Below are positions 44,510 to 55,013 of a DNA stretch of 64,000 bases, one piece after another. The translations under genes and the position numbers were made by a program. This DNA comes from Croceibacterium segetis (GTDB lineage Bacteria > Pseudomonadota > Alphaproteobacteria > Sphingomonadales > Sphingomonadaceae), in contig NZ_JAANOZ010000007.1 in assembly GCF_011320115.1 (NCBI RefSeq), positions 100,310 through 164,309 of the forward strand, given 5' to 3'. The notes under the pieces are model-generated. The model ran no database searches and was not told the DNA's origin. It was given only the letters and a program-made list of their open reading frames with translations. Positions within the stretch are counted from its first letter, which is position 1. Every line of letters begins with the position of its first letter.

Positions 44510-46108
44510 CTACTCGGCGAGGTCGACCGGCTGCTTGGGAGGCCGTCTGCGCCTGAGCTGACCGATCAAGTCCTTGTCGAAAGCGCCGACGAGCCAGGCC
44601 ACCGCGAAAAAGACCACCAGTCCCGCCGACACCAGCACGGTGAGCGACCCCACGCGCTCGAGCACGCTGCCGCCGTAGCGGTCGGCCATCAGCGGCATCA
44701 GCAGCAGGAGCGCCGCAGACATCGCCGCCGTGGCGACAATTTGCCGCCCGATCCGGCTCGCGAGCTTGCCGGTGAAGTGGAACCAGCCGCGGATCTGCAG
44801 CAGGGTGTAGAGCGTCACCACGTTGAGCGTCGCCGTCGTCGCCGTTGCGGCGGCAAGGCCGACGATGCCGAAGCGCGGCACGACCGCGAAGTTCAGGCCG
44901 ATGTTGATCACCAGCGCGCCGGCCGCGACGGCCACGGGGGTCCGGGTGTCCTCGCGGCTGAAGAACGCGGGCTGGAATACCTTGACCAGCACGTAGGCGG
45001 GCAGCCCGCAGACCAGCGCGACGACGATGTGCGCCATGATCGCACCCTTGTCCGGGGTCATCTTCCCGCCGACGAAGAACGCGGTGACGAACGCCGGGGC
45101 GCAGATCGCCAGGGCGGCGGCGGCGGGCAGGGTCAGCAGCGTGCCGACCTCGACCGCGTTCGCCTGCAGCCGCTGCGCCTCGCGGCTGTCGCCGGTCTGG
45201 ATGTGCCGCGCGAGCATCGGCAGGATCGCCGTGCCCAGCGCGATGCCGAAAATGCCCAGAGGCATCTGGTTGAGCCGGTCGGCCAGCTTGAGCAGGGTCA
45301 GCGAACCTTGCGGCAGGCTGGTGGCGAAGAACGTGTCGACCAGCTGGCTGATCTGGTAGATCCCCGCGCCGAAAGTCGCCGGGAGGATCAGCATTCCCAG
45401 ACGGCGGACCTCGCGCGTCAGCTTGGGCATCCGCACGACCAGCGTGACGCCCGCCTTGCGCGTCGCCCAGGCCATGTAGGCAAGCTGCGCCATGCCGGCG
45501 ATCGCGAGCGAAACCGCCAGCGACCAGGCGACGGTGACGTCGTCGCCGCCGCGCTCACGCAAGACGTAACCGGTCAGGATGCCGCCGATCATCACCAGGT
45601 TGAGCAGCACCGGAACGACCGCACCGGGGGCGAACCTCGAGCGCGCGTTGAGCAGGCCCGAAAGCATCGCCACCAGGCTGACCAGCGCAAGATAGGGGAA
45701 GGTCATGCGCGACAGGCTCACCGCCAGCTCGAACTTGCCGGGGACCTCTTGATAATCGCGCGCCAGCAGCCAGACGATGCCGGGCATCGCGAGCATGCAC
45801 AGCGCCGAAAAGCCGAGCAGGACCCAGACGAACACCGCGAGCACGTCGCTGGCGAACCTGGCCGCCGCATCTTCGCCGCCTTCGGAATGCAGGGCGCGGG
45901 TGTACATCGGCACGAAGGCGACCGAGAACGCGCCTTCGGCGAACAGCCGGCGGAAGGTGTTGGGCAGGGTGAAGGCGAGCTGCCAGGCATCCGACGCCAT
46001 TCCCGCGCCGAGCACGCGCGAGAGCATCATGTCGCGGATGAAGCCGAACACCCGGCTAACCGCGGTCAGCCCGCCGATCGTGCCGACGTTGCGGACGAGG
46101 CTGCTCAT
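44510..46108 (-). CDS. murJ: Lipid II flippase MurJ
   Basis: Flips lipid II to the periplasm for peptidoglycan synthesis. It is a 532-residue, 14-helix MOP-family protein starting MSSLVRNVGTIGGLTAVSRVFGFIRD (in parts), with NTFRRLFAEGAFSVAFVPMY, the classical MurJ signature. The ATG at 46108 is preferred to an upstream frame that overlaps secB. It is in the same orientation as secB and trpS, 22 bp after secB. Confidence 0.95.
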   Translation of the reverse strand: MSSLVRNVGTIGGLTAVSRVFGFIRDMMLSRVLGAGMASDAWQLAFTLPNTFRRLFAEGAFSVAFVPMYTRALHSEGGEDAAARFASDVLAVFVWVLLGFSALCMLAMPGIVWLLARDYQEVPGKFELAVSLSRMTFPYLALVSLVAMLSGLLNARSRFAPGAVVPVLLNLVMIGGILTGYVLRERGGDDVTVAWSLAVSLAIAGMAQLAYMAWATRKAGVTLVVRMPKLTREVRRLGMLILPATFGAGIYQISQLVDTFFATSLPQGSLTLLKLADRLNQMPLGIFGIALGTAILPMLARHIQTGDSREAQRLQANAVEVGTLLTLPAAAALAICAPAFVTAFFVGGKMTPDKGAIMAHIVVALVCGLPAYVLVKVFQPAFFSREDTRTPVAVAAGALVINIGLNFAVVPRFGIVGLAAATATTATLNVVTLYTLLQIRGWFHFTGKLASRIGRQIVATAAMSAALLLLMPLMADRYGGSVLERVGSLTVLVSAGLVVFFAVAWLVGAFDKDLIGQLRRRRPPKQPVDLAE

Positions 46109-46130
46109 GCGGGCCCCCTCCGGGCTCGGC

Positions 46131-46649
46131 TCAGGCTTCGCCCTCGACCGGCGCTTCGCCGGCCTGCTCCTGCTGCGCCTGCAGCTGCTGGACGTAGATC
46201 GCGCCGAAATCGATCGGATCGAGCACCAGCGGGGCAAAACCCGCATCGCGGGTGGCGTCGGCGATCACCCGGCGGGCGAACGGGAACAGGAAGCGCGGCG
46301 CCTCGGCGTAGACGAAGGCGTGCTTCTGGTCGTCGGGCATGTTGCGCATGCCGACGAGTCCGCAATAGGCGAGCTCGACGATATAGGCGGTGCCCTGCTG
46401 CATCTTGGCGTTGACCGAGATCTTCAGGGTAACTTCCTGCACCTCGTCGTTCATAACCCGCGCGGCGATGTTGAACTGCACGTCCAGCTCGGGCGCATCG
46501 GTCCAGCCGAACGAGTCGGGCGCCTTGGGGTTCTCGACCGAGAGGTCCTTGACGTATTGCGTGATAATCCCGGCGACCGGCGACGTGTCGGCGCCGTTGC
46601 CGTTGGACTGCGGGTTGAGATCGGTGAGGACGTCGCCTTCTTCGGCCAT
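46131..46649 (-). CDS. secB: Protein-export chaperone SecB
   Basis: A tetrameric cytosolic chaperone that hands unfolded preproteins to SecA. It is a 172-residue protein with TQYVKDLSVENPKAP, FNIAARVMNDEVQEVTLKI, YIVELAYCGLVGMRNMP and FPFARRVIADATRDAGFAPL, and the C-terminal tail rich in Gln/Glu. The ATG at 46649 is the usual start (MAEEGDVLTD). The 213-bp spacer to the divergent Tim44 gene (46650-46862) has no gene in it. Confidence 0.96.
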   Translation of the reverse strand: MAEEGDVLTDLNPQSNGNGADTSPVAGIITQYVKDLSVENPKAPDSFGWTDAPELDVQFNIAARVMNDEVQEVTLKISVNAKMQQGTAYIVELAYCGLVGMRNMPDDQKHAFVYAEAPRFLFPFARRVIADATRDAGFAPLVLDPIDFGAIYVQQLQAQQEQAGEAPVEGEA

Positions 46650-46862
46650 GGAAATGCTTTCTGCTGCAATGCGGAGACTACGGATGGCGGGCGCGTAGCA
46701 GCCGTGTGACACGCCCGCAACGGAAACGGCTGGCGCGCCCGCGAAATGCGCCGGACCGGCCCGTTCCGCAGTTGTTCATTTGTAATTAGGCCCTATCTCG
46801 GGCACAATCGGAACCAAGCGGCCCACCGGGTGCTTGTCCGAGTGAAACGGGACTGAAACGAA

Positions 46863-47519
46863 GTGATTTACGAGATCGTCATCCTCGCCATGATCGCGGC
46901 CTTCCTGGGCTTGCGGCTCTATTCGGTGCTTGGGCGCCGGGCGGAGCATGAGGAGGAGCCGGTCGCGCAGCGTTTCGACGCGGGCGAAAGCGCCAATGCG
47001 CCCAAGCCGGTGCTGCCTCCGGGCCAGCAGACCCTGCGTCCGCAGCGCGAACTCGCCGGCGTCCCCGCGGCGACCGAGCGCGGCATTCGCGAGATCGCCG
47101 CCGCCGACCGCCGTTTCGACCTGCTGCCGTTTATCGACGGCGCCAAGGCCGCCTACGCGATGATCCTCGAGGCGTTCTGGCGCGGTGACAAGGCCGAGCT
47201 GAACCAGCTCTGCGACCGCGACGTTTACGAGAGCTTCGCCGCCGCGATCGACGCGCGCGAGGCGGCCGGCGAAAAGCTCGACAACCGGCTGATCCGGATC
47301 GAGGAAACGACCATCCATTCGGCCACGCTCGACGGCAAGATCGCCCGCATCGCGGTGCGCTTCGTCGCCGACATCGCCACCGTCACTCGCGACAAGGACG
47401 GCAACGTCGTCGCCGGCTCGCTCGACGATGCGATCGAGAGCCGCGATATCTGGACCTTCATGCGCGACGTCACCGCCGCCGGGCCCGACTGGTTGCTCGA
47501 CGAAACCGACGAGGGCTGA
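46863..47519 (+). CDS. Tim44/TimA-like domain protein
   Basis: A 218-residue protein with one N-terminal membrane span (IVILAMIAAFLGLRLYSVLG) and a Tim44-like C-terminal domain (DRRFDLLPFIDGAKAAYAMI, then LCDRDVYESFAAAI and ESRDIWTFMRDVTAAGPDWLL). Its Caulobacter homologue is linked to inner-membrane protein assembly. The start is GTG at 46863. The order with secB and mltA is conserved in alphaproteobacteria. Confidence 0.9.
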   Translation: MIYEIVILAMIAAFLGLRLYSVLGRRAEHEEEPVAQRFDAGESANAPKPVLPPGQQTLRPQRELAGVPAATERGIREIAAADRRFDLLPFIDGAKAAYAMILEAFWRGDKAELNQLCDRDVYESFAAAIDAREAAGEKLDNRLIRIEETTIHSATLDGKIARIAVRFVADIATVTRDKDGNVVAGSLDDAIESRDIWTFMRDVTAAGPDWLLDETDEG

Positions 47520-47528
47520 TGGCCTGAG

Positions 47529-48731
47529 ATGCGGGGGAGGGGTCGCGGTCGTTTCGGCAATTACACCGCAGCCTTCGCCGCCATCCTCCTGCTCGGCAGC
47601 TGCGGACCGCTGATCCCGCCCGGCACGCAGCCCCGTCCGACGCCCACCCCTACCCCCTCAAGCGCCATCCTCGCCGGCGTCGCCGCCGGGCCGTCGCTCG
47701 CTTCCTACGGCATCGCCCAGGCCAAGGCCGCCGCCGCGCTCGCTTCGTTCCAGCTCAGTTGCCCGCAGCTCCTCCGCCGCGAGGACAAGAGCGGGCTGAC
47801 CCGCCCCGAGGACTGGCAACCTGCCTGCGCCTCGGCCGCCACCTGGCCGAAAAGCGACGCGCTGGGCTTCTTCGAGCGCTGGTTCGAGGCCGCGCGCATC
47901 GGCGACGGCAAGAGCTTCGTCACCGGCTACTACGAGCCAGAAATCGCTGGGCAGCGGACCCAGGCGCCCGGATACGACGTGCAGGTCTACGGCCTGCCCA
48001 CCGACCTCGTACGCGGCTGGCCCGACGAGACGCCGCCCGATCAGCGGACGGGACGCGCGCCGCTCGGCCGCTACGATGAAAGCGGCAAGTTCGTCTCCTA
48101 TTTCAGCCGCGCCGAGATCGAGGCCGGAGCGCTCGCCGGCAAGGCACCGGTGATCGCCTGGGCGGCCGATCCGATCGACCTGTTCTTCGTCGAGATCCAG
48201 GGCTCCGGCCGTTTGCGCGCGCCCGACGGCAGCGTCATCCGGCTCGGCTACGCCGGGCAGAACGGGCGCGGCTATACCGGCATCGGCCAGGTGATGAAGC
48301 AGCGCGGACTGATCGGCGACGGCACGCCGTACCCGACATCGATGCAGGGGATCGTCCGCTACCTGCGCGACCATCCGGCCGAGGCCAAGGACATCATGGA
48401 CCTCAACGAGAGCTGGGTGTTCTTCAGCGAAGTGCGCGGAGAAGGGCCGCTCGGATCGCTCGGCGTGCCGGTGCGGCCGCAGACGTCGGTCGCCGCCGAC
48501 CCGGCGTTCGTCCCGCTCGGCGCGCCGGTGCTGATCGATGCCGACCGGCCGGAGGTCGATGGCCTGTGGGTGGCGCAGGACGTCGGCGGAGCGATCAAGG
48601 GCGCCAACCGCTTCGACAGCTTCTGGGGCGCGGGCGAGCAGGCGCGGCAAGTCGCCGGCGGAATGAGCGCGCGCGGCGATGCGCTGGTGCTGGTTCCCAA
48701 GGGCACGCTCGCGCGCCTCAACACGCGATGA
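47529..48731 (+). CDS. mltA: Membrane-bound lytic murein transglycosylase A
   Basis: Cleaves peptidoglycan glycan strands to anhydro-muropeptides. It is a 400-residue lipoprotein (lipobox LLGSC at about 20). The MltA domain has FVTGYYEPEIAGQRTQ and the PIDLFFVEIQGSGRLR region. The 3D domain near the C-terminus has the catalytic Asp in VAQDVGGAIKGANRFD. It follows the Tim44-like gene by 9 bp, and the smr gene overlaps its end (ATGA). Confidence 0.94.
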   Translation: MRGRGRGRFGNYTAAFAAILLLGSCGPLIPPGTQPRPTPTPTPSSAILAGVAAGPSLASYGIAQAKAAAALASFQLSCPQLLRREDKSGLTRPEDWQPACASAATWPKSDALGFFERWFEAARIGDGKSFVTGYYEPEIAGQRTQAPGYDVQVYGLPTDLVRGWPDETPPDQRTGRAPLGRYDESGKFVSYFSRAEIEAGALAGKAPVIAWAADPIDLFFVEIQGSGRLRAPDGSVIRLGYAGQNGRGYTGIGQVMKQRGLIGDGTPYPTSMQGIVRYLRDHPAEAKDIMDLNESWVFFSEVRGEGPLGSLGVPVRPQTSVAADPAFVPLGAPVLIDADRPEVDGLWVAQDVGGAIKGANRFDSFWGAGEQARQVAGGMSARGDALVLVPKGTLARLNTR

Positions 48732-49273
48732 AGCCGCCGCGCGGGCTGACCGCCGACGAGGCCGCCGCCTGGGCGCGCCTGGCAGCGACGGTGAAGCCGA
48801 TGCGCGCGGTTCCTGTTCGCAAAGCGATTGAGCTGGTGGTTGAGCCCGCCGAGGCCGTGCCGAAACCCCCGAAAGGCCGCGTTCCACCGCCTCGCCCGCA
48901 ACCGGTCGCCCCGCCTCCGCCGCCAGGGCCGGGCCTCGACTCCGCCTGGGAGCGCAAACTCACGCGCGGCACGCTTGCGCCCGACTTCACCCTCGACCTC
49001 CACGGCCACACGCTGGCCACGGCGCACACCCGGCTCGATCACGGACTCGCGCAGGCGAAGGCGCTCGGCGCACGGGTTGTGCTGGTGATAACCGGCAAGC
49101 CGCGCCCGGCAGAAGCCGCCGACCGGGGTGAGCGGCGGGGGGCGATCAGAGCCAAGGTGCTCGACTGGCTGGCGGTGGGCCCGCACGCCTCAAGCATCGC
49201 CGCCATAAGGAAAGCGCACCGCCGCCACGGGGGCGACGGTGCGCTGTACCTGGTCCTCAGAAAGGCTCGCTGA
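48728..49273 (+). CDS. Smr-domain protein
   Basis: A 181-residue protein. A Pro-rich N-terminal half (RVPPPRPQPVAPPPPPGPG) is followed by an Smr domain: FTLDLHGHTLATAH, VVLVITGKPRP and GGDGALYLVLRKAR. The Smr domain is a nucleic-acid endonuclease fold; stand-alone small bacterial members have been linked with RNA cleavage at stalled ribosomes in some species. Its ATG overlaps the mltA stop. The pairing with mltA is conserved, though the reason is unknown. Confidence 0.9.
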   Translation: MKPPRGLTADEAAAWARLAATVKPMRAVPVRKAIELVVEPAEAVPKPPKGRVPPPRPQPVAPPPPPGPGLDSAWERKLTRGTLAPDFTLDLHGHTLATAHTRLDHGLAQAKALGARVVLVITGKPRPAEAADRGERRGAIRAKVLDWLAVGPHASSIAAIRKAHRRHGGDGALYLVLRKAR

Positions 49274-49276
49274 GGC

Positions 49277-51529
<2,253 letters not shown>

Positions 51530-51612
51530 TCATGCCGCGCGAAAATGACGTGACGACACTAGCAAGCGGCGGGGCGAGGGCGAAGCGGGATAGTCCGATA
51601 AGGTTGAGCGAA

Positions 51613-51638
51613 TAAATCAATCAACGCTGATTGATTTA
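51613..51638. promoter_or_regulatory. 26-bp A+T-rich dyad between katG and the divergent membrane gene
   Basis: Perfect 11-bp arms TAAATCAATCA and TGATTGATTTA with an ACGC centre. It is strikingly A+T-rich against the local background and lies 119 bp before the katG ATG and 86 bp before the divergent ATG at 51725. It is a candidate operator. No canonical OxyR ATAG-N7-CTAT array was found; the binding protein is unknown. Confidence 0.65.
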
Positions 51639-51724
51639 GATCATCGATTAAAGCCGATCCGATTGAACGACCCTTCCGCTTGCCTGTAAGAGGCTGGACC
51701 GTTTCGGCTTCGGGGGGACAAGCC

Positions 51725-52477
51725 ATGACCGCGCCTGCCATCGTTACCGTGCCCGCCGCCGCCCGCCGCTTCCGGCCGTCGTTCTTCTTCTGGATGACGC
51801 TGGCGATGTGCGTGTTCGTCTTCGGCGGATTCGGGATGCACTCCTTCCTGCCGGCTCTACGGGGCGATTTTCCGCCCGCGCCACCCATCGTCCATCTGCA
51901 TGCGGTGATTTTCGTCAGCTGGATGATCCTGCTGGTGACGCAATCGGCGCTGGTCGGCGCGGGCAACGTCAGGCTTCACCGCAGCCTCGGCATGTGGGGC
52001 ATCGCCCACGCCACCGCGATCATGATCTTCGGCCTCTCGCTGCAGCTGATCGCCACCCGCAGCGCGATGCTCAAGGGTCTCGCGCCGGGTACCGACGGGC
52101 TCTACCTCGGCCTGTGCGCCTTCGCCGGCTTCACGACCATGTTCACGCTGGCGATCCGCAACCGCCGGCGGCCGGAGATCCACAAGCGGCTGATCCTGTT
52201 CGCCATGCTCCCGGTGCTGCCGCCGGGGGTGAACCGTTTCTGGTCGGAGGCGCTCGGGCTGGCGCCCATTCCGGTGGTGCCGCTCTATCTCACGCTATGG
52301 TCGATGGCGCTGGCCATTCTGATCCACGAATGGCGCCGCACGGGCCGGATCAGCCGCTATTCGATGCTCGGCGCTGGGTGGATTTTGGTCGAGGGCGTGA
52401 TGCACAACGTCGTGGTGCATTCGGCGCCGTTTGACCGGTTCGCGGCGGTTATTCTTGGCCTTGTCCACTATCGCTGA
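51725..52477 (+). CDS. Polytopic membrane protein of unknown function
   Basis: A 250-residue protein with about seven membrane helices (for example FFFWMTLAMCVFVFGGFGM, HLHAVIFVSWMILLVTQSAL, TAIMIFGLSLQLIA and ILVEGVMHNVVV). Conserved-looking His residues sit in or near helices (VHLHAVIF, RLHRSLGMWGIAHA, EIHKRLILF, HNVVVHS), a pattern that could suit heme or metal binding. It resembles the DUF2306-like cytochrome-b-type group only loosely. Divergent from katG; its 3' end overlaps the convergent small gene by 29 bp. Confidence 0.72.
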   Translation: MTAPAIVTVPAAARRFRPSFFFWMTLAMCVFVFGGFGMHSFLPALRGDFPPAPPIVHLHAVIFVSWMILLVTQSALVGAGNVRLHRSLGMWGIAHATAIMIFGLSLQLIATRSAMLKGLAPGTDGLYLGLCAFAGFTTMFTLAIRNRRRPEIHKRLILFAMLPVLPPGVNRFWSEALGLAPIPVVPLYLTLWSMALAILIHEWRRTGRISRYSMLGAGWILVEGVMHNVVVHSAPFDRFAAVILGLVHYR

Positions 52478-52739
52478 CCTTCCGCCAGTCCGTGAGCCAT
52501 TTGATTCTGACCCAAAGTACATAGGATATCCCTGCGAGCGATATCCCAAGCGCGGGAATTAGGACCGGCAATGACGATGAACCAGTCAAAGAGAACGCCC
52601 AGCATATGAGCCCAGCAGGGAGCAGCGGAAGAATCCAATTCGCTTCTTCCGCGTCACCCACGATTATCCTGCCGATGCCGGAATCGCGGGACTCCAATTT
52701 GCGAATGATACGGGCGCGATAGCGCTTCTCTAGTCTCAT
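52449..52739 (-). CDS. Small membrane protein of unknown function
   Basis: A 96-residue protein with a charged N-terminus (MRLEKRYRARIIRKLESRDS) and two hydrophobic spans (ILPLLPAGLICWAF and LPVLIPALGISLAGISYVLW). Its base composition is lower in G+C (about half in 52501-52560) than the two-thirds G+C of the neighbours, suggesting recent acquisition or weak constraint. It overlaps the 3' end of the preceding gene. I recognise no family. Confidence 0.6.
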   Translation of the reverse strand: MRLEKRYRARIIRKLESRDSGIGRIIVGDAEEANWILPLLPAGLICWAFSLTGSSSLPVLIPALGISLAGISYVLWVRIKWLTDWRKVSDSGQGQE

Positions 52740-52749
52740 CTCGTGTCAG

Positions 52750-53817
52750 CTACCCACACTGCGCCCGGTGAAGCAGCTTGTGGTCGGCCAGCACCAGCGC
52801 CATCATCGCCGCGACGACCGGCGTGCCGCGGATGCCGACGCAGGGGTCGTGGCGGCCCTTGGTGGCGAGTTCGGTTGCTTCGCCCTCTCGCGTCACGGTC
52901 TCCTGCGCGATCAGGATCGAGCTGGTCGGCTTGAACGCCACGCGCACCACCACCGGCTGGCCGGTCGAGATGCCCCCGGCGATGCCGCCGGCATTGTTGG
53001 CGAGGAACTCGGGGCCCTCGGCGCCCGGCCGCATCGGGTCGGCGTTCTGCTCGCCGCGCAGGCGGGCGGCGGCGAAGCCGGTACCGATCTCGACCGCCTT
53101 GACCGCGTTGATGCCCATCATCCCGCTGGCGAGGTCGGCGTCGAGCTTGGCGTAGATCGGCGCGCCCCAGCCGGCGGGGACGCCCTCGGCCACGCATTCG
53201 ACCACCGCGCCGAGGCTCGAGCCGTCGAGCCGCGCGTCGTCGACCAGCTTCTCCCACCGCTTGGCCGCCCACGCGTCGGGGCAGAAGAACGGGTTCTGGC
53301 CGATCTGCTCGGCGTCGAACGCCTCGCGGTCGATCGCATCGCCGCCGATCTCGCAGACGTAGGCGGTGATCTTTACCTCGGGGATCACCAGGCGCGCCAC
53401 CGCGCCCGCCGCGACCCGCGCCGCCGTCTCGCGCGCCGAGCTGCGCCCGCCGCCGCGATAGTCGCGGAAGCCGTACTTGGCGTCGTAGGCATAGTCGGCG
53501 TGGCCCGGGCGATAGGCCTTGGCGACTTCCGAATAGTCCTTCGAACGCTGGTCGACGTTCTCGATCATCAGCGAAATCGGCGTGCCGGTCGTCTTGCCCT
53601 CGAACGTGCCTGACAGGATGCGGACCTCGTCCGGCTCCTTGCGCTGGGTGGTGAACTTGCTGGTCCCCGGCCGCCGCGCGTCGAGGAAGGGCTGGATCGC
53701 CGCCTCGTCGAGCGCGAGCCCCGGCGGGCATCCGTCGACCACGGCGCCGAGCGCCGGCCCGTGGCTCTCGCCCCAGGTGGTAAAGCGTAAGGACCGGCCG
53801 AAGGTGTTCCAGCTCAT
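52750..53817 (-). CDS. aroC: Chorismate synthase
   Basis: Final step of the shikimate pathway: anti-1,4-elimination of phosphate from EPSP using reduced FMN. It is a 355-residue protein beginning [20 protein letters not shown], with the FMN motif [20 protein letters not shown] in part, [19 protein letters not shown], and [20 protein letters not shown]. The length is normal. It is divergent from ruvA across 80 bp. Confidence 0.97.
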   Translation of the reverse strand: MSWNTFGRSLRFTTWGESHGPALGAVVDGCPPGLALDEAAIQPFLDARRPGTSKFTTQRKEPDEVRILSGTFEGKTTGTPISLMIENVDQRSKDYSEVAKAYRPGHADYAYDAKYGFRDYRGGGRSSARETAARVAAGAVARLVIPEVKITAYVCEIGGDAIDREAFDAEQIGQNPFFCPDAWAAKRWEKLVDDARLDGSSLGAVVECVAEGVPAGWGAPIYAKLDADLASGMMGINAVKAVEIGTGFAAARLRGEQNADPMRPGAEGPEFLANNAGGIAGGISTGQPVVVRVAFKPTSSILIAQETVTREGEATELATKGRHDPCVGIRGTPVVAAMMALVLADHKLLHRAQCG

Positions 53818-53897
53818 GGGCGGAGCGTTTGGCGCAACTGTGGGCGGCTGTCCATAATGGGCTGGCCAAACGGTTTGTTCGGGGGCAGGAACAAAAC

Positions 53898-54494
53898 ATG
53901 ATTGCCAAGCTGACGGGCAGGCTCGACGAAACCGGCGCGGACTGGGCGGTGATCGACGTCGGCGGCGTGGGCTATCTCGTCCATTGCTCGTCGAAGACGC
54001 TCTCCGCGCTGGGTATCGCTGGCGATGACTGCACGCTGTTCACCGACCTGCAGGTCTCCGAGAACGACCTGCGCCTGCTCGGCTTCGCCACCGGGGAGGA
54101 GCGCGACTGGTTCCGCCTGCTGACCGGCGTGCAGGGCGTCGGCAGCAAAGTCGGCCTGGCGATCCTCTCGGCGCTTTCTCCGGCCGAGCTGCAAGCCGCC
54201 TGCGCCGCGCAGGACGCCGCGATGGTCGCCCGCGCGCAAGGCGTCGGCCCGAAGCTCGCCGGGCGGATCGTCAACGAGCTCAAGGACAAGGCCAGCGGGA
54301 TGCCGGGCGGCGTCGCAGCGGCCGTGGCCGCGCCGGTCGGCAGCGCCAGCGCCGACGCGGTCTCGGCGCTGCAGAACCTCGGCTTCAAGCCCGCCGTCGC
54401 CGCGAGCGCAGTCGCGCATGCGCAGGCGGAGCTGGGAGTGGACGCGGGGTTGAACGACCTCGTCCGCGTGGCGCTGAAGAGGGCGGCGGGATGA
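53898..54494 (+). CDS. ruvA: Holliday junction branch-migration subunit RuvA
   Basis: A tetrameric DNA-binding scaffold that holds the Holliday junction and recruits RuvB. It is a 198-residue protein: an N-terminal OB domain ([20 protein letters not shown]), two helix-hairpin-helix motifs ([16 protein letters not shown] and [16 protein letters not shown]), and the C-terminal RuvB-binding domain ([20 protein letters not shown]). The ATG at 53898 is chosen by family. Normally ruvB follows at once; here it starts 519 bp later after the GIY-YIG unit. Confidence 0.96.
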   Translation: MIAKLTGRLDETGADWAVIDVGGVGYLVHCSSKTLSALGIAGDDCTLFTDLQVSENDLRLLGFATGEERDWFRLLTGVQGVGSKVGLAILSALSPAELQAACAAQDAAMVARAQGVGPKLAGRIVNELKDKASGMPGGVAAAVAAPVGSASADAVSALQNLGFKPAVAASAVAHAQAELGVDAGLNDLVRVALKRAAG

Positions 54495-54517
54495 GCCCAA
54501 CATCCAGCCCTCCAGAC

Positions 54518-54547
54518 CGTCACCCTGAACTTGTTTCAGGATCCATT
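54518..54547 (+). repeat. Palindromic repeat copy 1 (left end of the GIY-YIG unit)
   Basis: A 30-nt repeat with the hairpin arms ACCCTGAA (54522-54529) and TTCAGGAT (54535-54542) around the CTTGT loop; one mismatch (C-A) in the stem. It is the near-exact reverse complement of copy 2. The stop codon of the nuclease gene lies within it. Confidence 0.92.
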
Positions 54548-54871
54548 GTGCCGTTTACCCGGAGCAAGCGGCGGCAAACCCAACCCAACAGCCAAGTCCT
54601 TCCACTCGGGGTTCGCGGCGTTGATCAGGTTGATCTTCCACTGCCGGTGCCAGCGCTTGAGCTGCTTCTCGCGCAGGATCGCCCGCTCCATGTCGCCGAA
54701 CATCTCGAAGTGCACGAGGCGGTGAACCTTGTACCGCTTGGTGAACCCCGTCAGCAGCCCCTCGCGATGCTGCACGAGCCGCTGCAGCAGGTTCGAGGTG
54801 ACGCCGATATAGATCGCCCCGTAGTACCCGTTCGAGAGGAGATAGACGCAAGGGTCGCGCTCTTGCCGCAT
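54536..54871 (-). CDS. GIY-YIG nuclease-domain protein framed by inverted palindromic repeats
   Basis: A 111-residue single GIY-YIG domain. The catalytic first Tyr is in CVYLLSN, the second motif is AIYIGVTSNLLQRLVQH with the catalytic Arg, and the metal-binding Glu is in MERAILREKQLKRW; the end INLINAANPEWKDLAVGL matches the short YhbQ-like type. No other domain is present. The gene is antisense to ruvA and ruvB. Its stop (TGA at 54536-54538) lies in repeat copy 1, which supplies the last codons (NGS). The ATG at 54871 starts 20 bp inside repeat copy 2; a TTG at 54907 inside copy 2 is also in frame. I infer a self-propagating or repeat-processing role; this has not been shown. Confidence 0.92.
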   Translation of the reverse strand: MRQERDPCVYLLSNGYYGAIYIGVTSNLLQRLVQHREGLLTGFTKRYKVHRLVHFEMFGDMERAILREKQLKRWHRQWKINLINAANPEWKDLAVGLGLPPLAPGKRHNGS

Positions 54872-54890
54872 GCTCCGGAGCGTGCCGAGA

Positions 54891-54920
54891 AATGGACCCT
54901 GAAACAAGTTCAGGGTGACG
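54891..54920 (-). repeat. Palindromic repeat copy 2 (right end of the GIY-YIG unit, inverted)
   Basis: The inverted partner of copy 1: 29 of 30 bases agree. Its hairpin is a perfect 8-bp stem, ACCCTGAA with TTCAGGGT, around a 5-nt loop. Together with copy 1 it bounds a 403-bp unit, 54518-54920. Confidence 0.92.
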
Positions 54921-54964
54921 AAGAAAGGTTTGGAATGGTTCTAAAACCTTCCGTCCTCGAAACT

Positions 54965-54993
54965 CGTCATGCTGAACTCGTTTCAGCATCCAT
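54965..54993 (+). repeat. Palindromic repeat copy 3, diverged, upstream of ruvB
   Basis: A 29-nt copy in the same orientation as copy 1. The stem is a perfect 8 bp, ATGCTGAA (54969-54976) with TTCAGCAT (54982-54989). Relative to copy 2, two stem positions changed on both sides (C-G to T-A and C-G to G-C), preserving pairing. It lies 44 bp after copy 2 and ends 20 bp before the ruvB start. Confidence 0.9.
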
Positions 54994-55013
54994 CTTGCCT
55001 GAAGCGCGGACCC

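Noticed and set aside
54969..55013. Upstream start for RuvB
   Set aside because: The added residues are encoded by the third palindromic repeat and have no RuvB similarity.
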